Origin: Candidatus Peribacteria bacterium
GTDB taxonomy: Bacteria > Patescibacteriota > Gracilibacteria > Peribacterales > Peribacteraceae
Reading direction: 5' to 3'
DNA: 64,000 nucleotides
Assembly (NCBI GenBank): GCA_023038255.1
Contig: CP082927.1
Location: 82,436 to 146,435 of the forward strand
Part shown: one piece after another, positions 59,033-64,000 of the stretch
Numbering within the stretch: the first letter of the stretch is position 1
How the letters are laid out: each line of letters opens with the position of its first letter
Notes under the pieces: model-generated
Seen by the model: the letters and a program-made list of their open reading frames with translations, nothing else
Database searches by the model: none
Told to the model about the DNA's origin: nothing
Program-made: the position numbers and the translations under genes

Positions 59033-60820
59033 ATGACCAGAGTTTTCCTCACGAAAATATGGGCACCGTGGCTGGCAGGCCTCCTCCTGCTGACATTCTT
59101 CACGTATGCGGCCAGTTTCAATAATGCATTTGTCCGCTTCGACGATAACGTCCTGATTTACCAGAATCCCGCAATCACCCATCTCTCGTTCCAGAATCTG
59201 TGGTTTATTTTCACGCATTTTGATCCTGAGCTGTATATCCCGCTTACATTTCTGACATATCAGATGATTCATACAGTGGCCGGACTGGAGCCCGCTGCGT
59301 ACCACATGGCAAGTTTGTTGTTGCACTGCATCAACGCTTTGCTCGTCGCATCTGTCATCTGGTCGCTCACAAAGAAACGGTCTGTTGCACTGATTGTTGC
59401 CGCACTGTTTGCACTGCATCCGCTGCATTCGGAAGTTGTCCTGTGGGCTGCTGCCATGAAAGACGTGCTCTCCACAGCGCTCGGACTTCTCTCGCTCGCG
59501 CTCTACATACGTTTCCGTGACACGGGTGATCGCCGATTCTGGATCTGGTGCAGTGTCACATTCGCACTTGGCCTGCTTGCAAAAGTATCCATCGTCTTGT
59601 TCCCGCTGCTGTTCGTGCTTGTTGATTACATGCAGGAAAAACCGCTCGATCGCAAAGCCATCATCACCAAATGGCCGCTGTATCTGCTCTCGATTGTCTT
59701 CATCATTATCGCGCTTGCAGGAAAAAGCACAGCGCTCGGAGGAATCAGCGCCATCACGATGCTGCTGCTTTCCTTCAAGGCGTCCGCGTTCTACGTTCTG
59801 AAACTTGTCTGGCCGATGGATCTGTCCATTCTGTATCCGCAGACCACCGCAGTCTCTCTGCAAGACCCACTCATCATCGCATCCATTTTTATCGTGATCG
59901 CTCTACTCATCACCGCCTTTTTTGCACGCAGTCGCGCGCGGATGATCACTGGGGGCATCCTCTGGTATTTCCTCTTACTGCTGCCAAGTTTCAGCACATT
60001 CAATAAAAACGGCTATCTGTATTTCGCCTCTGCGCGTTACGCATATCTCCCATCCATCGGATTATTTCTGATCGTCGCGCTCGCCGCATATGTCCTGTGG
60101 CAGCGCTGGCGGGTCAGCCGTATCCCGCTCGCGATCCTTGGCGTCATCATCACCATCATTTTTGTATTCCTGACTCACCAGCAGGTTGATGTCTGGCAGA
60201 ATTCCAAATCACTCTTTGGCAATGTCATCGCACGTCAGCCCGGCGCTGTGATTGCCTATAACAACTACGCAAATGACATAACCGATCCCGCAGAAGCCAT
60301 CATGTATTTCCGCAAAGCAATCGCCCTCGATCCGGAGTTTCTCCTTGCCTACCGCAACATTGCCGCGCTGCATGCGAAGGTTCATGACACCGTGAAGCAA
60401 CAGGCCATCTATCAGGAAGCACTACCGATCCTGTCTGCAAAAAAGAATCCGTCGGAAGACGATATCGCGCTTTTGTTTGAATACGCAGAATTGTTGGATG
60501 AGCAGGGAAACCGTGCACTGATGTTTGAGCAGCTGCAGAAAGCGATCGCCCTTGATCCGTCTTTTGCAGCAGCGCAGTACAACCTCGGCGTGAAGTTCGA
60601 GAAGTACGGCATGCTCGACCAGGCGGCACCGGCGCTGGAACGCGCGCGCGAACTCGGCGGCGACACGCCGGACACGCTTTATCACCTCGCATCCGTCTAC
60701 GCACAGACCGGAAAGTTGCCGCAGGCAGCAGAACTTCTGGAGCGGCTGGTCCGCATCAATCCGCGGTACGAAAAGGCGGCGGAACATCTGGCGAATATTA
60801 AAAAGCTCTTGGGAGAGTGA
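59033..60820 (+). CDS. TMTC/GT-C-like membrane glycosyltransferase with TPR repeats
   Basis: 595 residues. About ten membrane segments span the first 390 residues. The first loop carries the acidic signature AFVRFDDNVLIYQNPAI, and VVLWAAAMKDVLSTALGLLS follows; both recall the TMTC/O-mannosyltransferase-like GT-C group. The C-terminal 200 residues hold TPRs (AIMYFRKAIALDPEFLLAYR, AAAQYNLGVKFEKYGMLDQA). The ATG at 59033 is preferred to a start at 58991 because TATACT (59021-59026) ends 6 nt before it. It is the third GT-C plus TPR protein here but is not closely similar to the other two. Acceptor unknown. Confidence 0.8.
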   Translation: MTRVFLTKIWAPWLAGLLLLTFFTYAASFNNAFVRFDDNVLIYQNPAITHLSFQNLWFIFTHFDPELYIPLTFLTYQMIHTVAGLEPAAYHMASLLLHCINALLVASVIWSLTKKRSVALIVAALFALHPLHSEVVLWAAAMKDVLSTALGLLSLALYIRFRDTGDRRFWIWCSVTFALGLLAKVSIVLFPLLFVLVDYMQEKPLDRKAIITKWPLYLLSIVFIIIALAGKSTALGGISAITMLLLSFKASAFYVLKLVWPMDLSILYPQTTAVSLQDPLIIASIFIVIALLITAFFARSRARMITGGILWYFLLLLPSFSTFNKNGYLYFASARYAYLPSIGLFLIVALAAYVLWQRWRVSRIPLAILGVIITIIFVFLTHQQVDVWQNSKSLFGNVIARQPGAVIAYNNYANDITDPAEAIMYFRKAIALDPEFLLAYRNIAALHAKVHDTVKQQAIYQEALPILSAKKNPSEDDIALLFEYAELLDEQGNRALMFEQLQKAIALDPSFAAAQYNLGVKFEKYGMLDQAAPALERARELGGDTPDTLYHLASVYAQTGKLPQAAELLERLVRINPRYEKAAEHLANIKKLLGE

Positions 60821-60844
60821 TGTGTAGAATAATTGACATATCCT

Positions 60845-60890
60845 ATAAAAAGGCCTAAAAAGCTACTAAGCCATTTGGCCTTTCACAGCA
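60845..60890. repeat. AAAAAGGCCTAAAA intergenic element
   Basis: It contains AAAAAGGCCTAAAAAGC and a facing GGCCTTT, giving a 7-bp stem. The first 14 bases recur at about 58820-58833. It lies upstream of the Clp N-domain gene. Confidence 0.4.
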
Positions 60891-60927
60891 TTTCAGTTCA
60901 CTGAACCAAGGAGAAGGAGTTCGAAGC

Positions 60928-61518
60928 ATGTATGAACGTTTTACAGAGGGTGCCCGTGCTGTCATGCAGGGTGCGAATCGGGAAGCAATCAGGCTGCAGC
61001 ATGGATTCATCGGGACGGAGCACATTTTGCTCAGCATCCTCACCGATGCACACGTGGTCTCCATCCTCTCGTACTTTGATGTCGAGCCTGATCGGGTGAA
61101 AGGTGAAACGATGAAGATCGTGCTGCCGGGTCCGGATCCAATAGCTGACGAAAAATTGCCTATGACGCCCCGCGCAAAAACAGTCCTGGAAAATGCGATG
61201 CAGGCCTCAAGGGCATTGCACCACAACTACGTGGGCACCGAACATCTGCTTCTCGGCCTTATGCAGGAAAAAGAGGGAGTTGCGGCTCAGATTCTGAGGC
61301 AAATCGGCCTGGTCGAGAATTCCCTGATGAATCGGCTGCAGAGCGGAGACTTTGTGGCAGAGCACCTTGCTCCGGTTCTCTACATTCAGGATGGCGTCAT
61401 CCTGCTGCGGGCGACCGGGGCGGCTACCGACAAAGATGCGTTCATGCGCATCGTCATGACTGAATTGGAAAAGTGTCATCCCACGAGTGTCCTGATCACC
61501 TTTACGAAAAAGGACTGA
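60928..61518 (+). CDS. Stand-alone Clp N-terminal domain protein
   Basis: 196 residues. Two Clp_N (ClpC/ClpA N-domain) repeats are present: MYERFTEGARAVMQGANREA with QHGFIGTEHILLSIL, and MTPRAKTVLENAMQASRALH with HNYVGTEHLLLGLMQE. No AAA+ ATPase domain follows. The last 65 residues, from AEHLAPVLYIQDG, form an unrelated small domain. N-domains bind substrates or adaptors for Clp unfoldases, so this may be an adaptor or decoy (inference). Start choice rests on AAGGAG upstream of the ATG. A long perfect terminator follows. Confidence 0.85.
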   Translation: MYERFTEGARAVMQGANREAIRLQHGFIGTEHILLSILTDAHVVSILSYFDVEPDRVKGETMKIVLPGPDPIADEKLPMTPRAKTVLENAMQASRALHHNYVGTEHLLLGLMQEKEGVAAQILRQIGLVENSLMNRLQSGDFVAEHLAPVLYIQDGVILLRATGAATDKDAFMRIVMTELEKCHPTSVLITFTKKD

Positions 61519-61545
61519 GTCAAAGTTGTGATGTGTATGGCTTAC

Positions 61546-61585
61546 GATCTTGTTCCGGTGCTATTGCCGGAACAAGATCAGTTTT
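61546..61585 (+). terminator. Rho-independent terminator of the Clp N-domain gene
   Basis: A perfect 13-bp stem, GATCTTGTTCCGG (61546-61558) with CCGGAACAAGATC (61567-61579), has an 8-nt loop and is followed by AGTTTTACG. Confidence 0.88.
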
Positions 61586-61592
61586 ACGTATG

Positions 61593-62267
61593 TCAGAGGA
61601 TTCTGCACGCCAGTACGTTCCGGTATCCCTCTCTCACAGCTTCCGGATTCCCTTCGCGGTAACTCCAGTACAGATCAGGCCTGCATTTCGTGCAGTCGGG
61701 AGAGCGCTCGATGTGTTCGCGCAGGACGCCTGCATCTGCAAGTTGCTGATCTGCAATACCGCACAGATCCACATGTCGACCCTCAAAAAACGTTGGATCA
61801 ATCCCTGGTAATTCTTCAATCGGATCTCTGAACTGTGCACAGTTTTTACAGAGTGATGGAGCCGCTCCCACAAAAATATCAGCAGGATCGCTCCCCCATT
61901 CTTTTCTCAGTACTTCAAAAAACGCAGGAATTGCCCCGCAGAGCACGCCGCGCCATCCGGCATGCAGATTCCCCACCACATTCTTTTTCGCGTCGTAGAG
62001 GACCAATGCCTGACAATCTGCGATGCGGATCATCAGCGTGAGATTACTTGTATCAGTAATGAGCCCATCCGCGCCGGCCACGCGTCTCTGTGGTTCACGG
62101 ACAATCGCCGTGTGATTGCTGTGTGTCTGTTCTGCGGATGCAAAAGAATCAACACCAAGTATACGTGCAGCGTCGTCATCACTTTTAATACCGTCTCTGC
62201 GCGTCAGGAAATCAATCTGCAGGCGGTCACTGAAGGGGGCGAAGAGGGGGAACGGCTGATGGATCAC
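61593..62267 (-). CDS. pgeF: Multicopper-oxidase-like/purine nucleoside phosphorylase family protein (PgeF/YfiH, DUF152)
   Basis: 224 residues of the YfiH family, reported to act on purine nucleosides or to edit peptidoglycan precursors. Family motifs are seen in order: SAEQTHSNH, GADGLITD, RIADCQALVLYD, GNLHAGWRG and the C-terminal CTKCRPDLYWSYRE. The His and Cys of these motifs form the metal site. The start is a GTG at 62267, exactly 6 nt behind a perfect TATAAT (62279-62274). It lies 7 nt downstream of nnrD, yet has its own -10 element overlapping the nnrD stop. Confidence 0.92.
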   Translation of the reverse strand: MIHQPFPLFAPFSDRLQIDFLTRRDGIKSDDDAARILGVDSFASAEQTHSNHTAIVREPQRRVAGADGLITDTSNLTLMIRIADCQALVLYDAKKNVVGNLHAGWRGVLCGAIPAFFEVLRKEWGSDPADIFVGAAPSLCKNCAQFRDPIEELPGIDPTFFEGRHVDLCGIADQQLADAGVLREHIERSPDCTKCRPDLYWSYREGNPEAVREGYRNVLACRIL

Positions 62268-62274
62268 ACTTGCA

Positions 62275-63063
62275 TTATAGACTATCCGGACTGAACTCCT
62301 GCAGGAGGAATGGAATCTGTTCGATTACATCCATCGTCGTATAGCGGAAGCCCTGTTCCTCAAACAGTCTGTCGCCCGCGGCTTTCATCACTTTACTCGC
62401 AAGAATCGCGGCATCAGTCGGCTGCATCCGTTGTGCAATGAGCCCTGCAGTCAGTCCTGCAAGTGCGTCGCCTGTTCCGCCGACTGTCAGTCCGGCGTTC
62501 CCGCCTTTACTCTCATGTGTTTCACCATCGGGTCCCGTGATCAGATCGGTGACACCTTTCAGCAGGAAGGTGGAGTTTGCAACTTTTGCACGCTGCACAA
62601 TGTCTTCCGGCAACAGACCCATGCGTTCGAGTTCGCCCAGGTGCGGCGTGAGCACAGAGCCTCTGCCGGCAACCGATGCGAGTGTGGATGTCTGGAGAGC
62701 GGTAGCATCAATCACGAGCGGACACGGCGCGCCGCCTATCACCTGTTCGATGGCGTTCAGTGTATCCGGATGACGCGACAAACCCGGACCGACAACTGCA
62801 CAGTCCATAATCGCCAATATCTGGAGCATTGGTCCCACGTCTTTTTTCAGAAGTTCCTCGCCATCAAACGTGAATACCTGAAAATTCAGGGATGCGTTTT
62901 TGGCGACATTCTCATGGGCAGTGGGCAGCGCGATGTATACAAGATCCACCCCGCTCGCCTCCGCAGCCAGCGCGGAAAAAATCGGTGCACCATGCATCCG
63001 GCGAGATCCGCCGATGACTGCAACTTTGCCGTTTTCGCCTTTGTGGGAGGATGGAGAGCGCAT
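62275..63063 (-). CDS. nnrD: ADP/ATP-dependent NAD(P)H-hydrate dehydratase
   Basis: Repairs hydrated NAD(P)H; ribokinase-like fold. The 262 residues show GENGKVAVIGGSRRMHGAPI, CAVVGPGLSRHP, VIDATALQ, LTPHLGELERM, LLKGVTDLI and the nucleotide-binding end NAGLTVGGTGDALAGLTAGL. The epimerase half (NnrE) found in fused proteins is absent. The ATG at 63063 overlaps the upstream stop by one base (TAATG); an in-frame TTG at 63072 is less likely. It forms an operon with the GT-C gene upstream and pgeF downstream. Confidence 0.93.
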   Translation of the reverse strand: MRSPSSHKGENGKVAVIGGSRRMHGAPIFSALAAEASGVDLVYIALPTAHENVAKNASLNFQVFTFDGEELLKKDVGPMLQILAIMDCAVVGPGLSRHPDTLNAIEQVIGGAPCPLVIDATALQTSTLASVAGRGSVLTPHLGELERMGLLPEDIVQRAKVANSTFLLKGVTDLITGPDGETHESKGGNAGLTVGGTGDALAGLTAGLIAQRMQPTDAAILASKVMKAAGDRLFEEQGFRYTTMDVIEQIPFLLQEFSPDSL

Positions 63064-64000
63064 TATCTGCAATAAATATAGAGATTCGGTCCGAGCATAC
63101 GGGTTTCAAAGACAAAGGCCAGCGGCCACTCGACGGCGTTCCAGAGGAAGGGGCTTTTGTTTTCCGCAAAATAATAGGCGTAGCGTGAAGAGATGAACGA
63201 TGCGCAGAGCGGAATACCCGGAAGATTTTCTTCCTGATTACTGACAATAAACGTTGCATCCGGCAGCTGTGTATCTGACTGGATAAAACGTTCTACAGGC
63301 AGTGTGAGGAAATATCCCGGAATGGTGACCGCAATCATGCCGGTTTTGTCGCGCATGAAATCACTCGCACGATCAAACGTATCGGGCATGAATCCAAGGT
63401 ACGCACACTGTGTGTAGACCAGAATAAAACACACCGTGAGTGCTGGACGCACGTATGTGGGAAGTCTGATAAACGCCATGCTGCCGATGAGCGCCCACAG
63501 CGGAAAAAGCGGAAGAAAGAAACGCGTCGCGGTGATGGGCTGCGCAATGAAGGCCAACAGGAAAACAGCGCTGTAACAGACTGCTGGAAAAAGCGGATGA
63601 CTGCGAAATGCCTGTTGTCTGAAAAGTTGTATGCTTCCCATCACTACAAACACACCGAGCACAAGTTCGGATATAAACAGCGACCAGAGCTTCACAGGAA
63701 TCAGTGCCGGCGTAAAAGCAAATCCGATGTCGTGCCCCAGGCTGGTATCGAGCGCACCGCTCTGTGTGTGCAAAATGCCATGAAGTAAAAACGGATAGCC
63801 GCCGATTGCGCCCACCAGAAAAAAGAATGCCCCTGCACAGAGAATGATTGCACTGTTTTTCTTTGTGAACCCGTGCTGCAGCACCGCCCAAACCGGAAAG
63901 AGAAAGGCAAAAATACCGCTTTGCAGTGTCATGAAAGCACAAGCTGCTGCGGCGAATGAAAAAATAATCCGTGCAACCGACAGTCTGTCACGCAACCGCA
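63063..64000 (-). CDS. GT-C-like membrane glycosyltransferase (5' end cut by window edge)
   Basis: The frame is open from the right edge to a TAA at 63063, so only the C-terminal 312 or so residues are seen. Seven or more hydrophobic segments (LYTQ-rich VCYSAVFLLAFIAQPITATR, FFLPLFPLWALIGSMAF) are followed by a soluble tail ending LGPNLYIYCR. The layout fits ArnT/PMT-like GT-C enzymes, whose catalytic first loop would lie outside the window. The stop overlaps the nnrD start. Confidence 0.7.
   Translation of the reverse strand, partial: RLRDRLSVARIIFSFAAAACAFMTLQSGIFAFLFPVWAVLQHGFTKKNSAIILCAGAFFFLVGAIGGYPFLLHGILHTQSGALDTSLGHDIGFAFTPALIPVKLWSLFISELVLGVFVVMGSIQLFRQQAFRSHPLFPAVCYSAVFLLAFIAQPITATRFFLPLFPLWALIGSMAFIRLPTYVRPALTVCFILVYTQCAYLGFMPDTFDRASDFMRDKTGMIAVTIPGYFLTLPVERFIQSDTQLPDATFIVSNQEENLPGIPLCASFISSRYAYYFAENKSPFLWNAVEWPLAFVFETRMLGPNLYIYCR

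Overview
The window looks like part of a chromosome from an uncultivated bacterium with a small genome, probably of the Candidate Phyla Radiation (Patescibacteria). The style resembles Peribacteria/Peregrinibacteria: large repeat-rich surface proteins, membrane GT-C/TPR proteins, few Shine-Dalgarno sites, many short orphan genes. That placement is an inference; no rRNA or ribosomal protein gene is present to test it. The code is standard (TGA is a stop) and base composition is near 50% G+C. No IS element, prophage or CRISPR array was seen.

Region 1 (1-6930) is a nonulosonic-acid (legionaminic-type) cluster: a hisF2-like cyclase running off the left edge, then divergently neuB, neuC, an acetyltransferase-aminotransferase fusion, a UDP-GlcNAc 4,6-dehydratase and hisH, closed by a convergent hexapeptide acetyltransferase. 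All five steps from UDP-GlcNAc to a Leg-type sugar are covered. HisH/HisF suggest a later amidination. No CMP-transferase or PseA/WbpG-type amidotransferase is visible.

Region 2 (7000-31400) holds housekeeping genes mixed with small hypothetical genes: an amidase-SpoIID cell wall enzyme, a glycosyltransferase, an overlapping P-loop/receiver-like pair, serS, uvrB, a DUF475/TerC-like membrane protein with a hairpin-rich leader, galU, hsp20 with a divergent XRE regulator, recJ, a calcium-repeat membrane protein, dnaJ, jag/khpB, hup and topA.

Region 3 (31500-55500) is a 24-kb cell-surface locus: an SLH protein, three proteins sharing one surface module, two paralogous polytopic membrane proteins with TPR tails, a methyltransferase, and two tandem giant proteins (1946 and 1930 residues). 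Each giant has thirty NHL-like beta-propeller blades in the same block order, 6-3-3-6-9-3, and ends in a conserved FHFFG(W/F) tail.

Region 4 (55600-64000) has tRNA-Trp with a truncated 5' half-copy upstream, an M23 peptidase, a voltage-sensor-like protein fused to a bacterial PH domain, a dGTPase-like HD protein, a candidate structured RNA, a TMTC-like GT-C/TPR protein, a stand-alone Clp N-domain protein, pgeF, nnrD and a GT-C protein cut by the right edge.

A theme across the window is translation initiation. Fifteen genes have a TANNNT hexamer ending 6-8 nt before the start codon, which predicts leaderless mRNAs. A small set, mostly orphan genes, has clear Shine-Dalgarno sequences instead.
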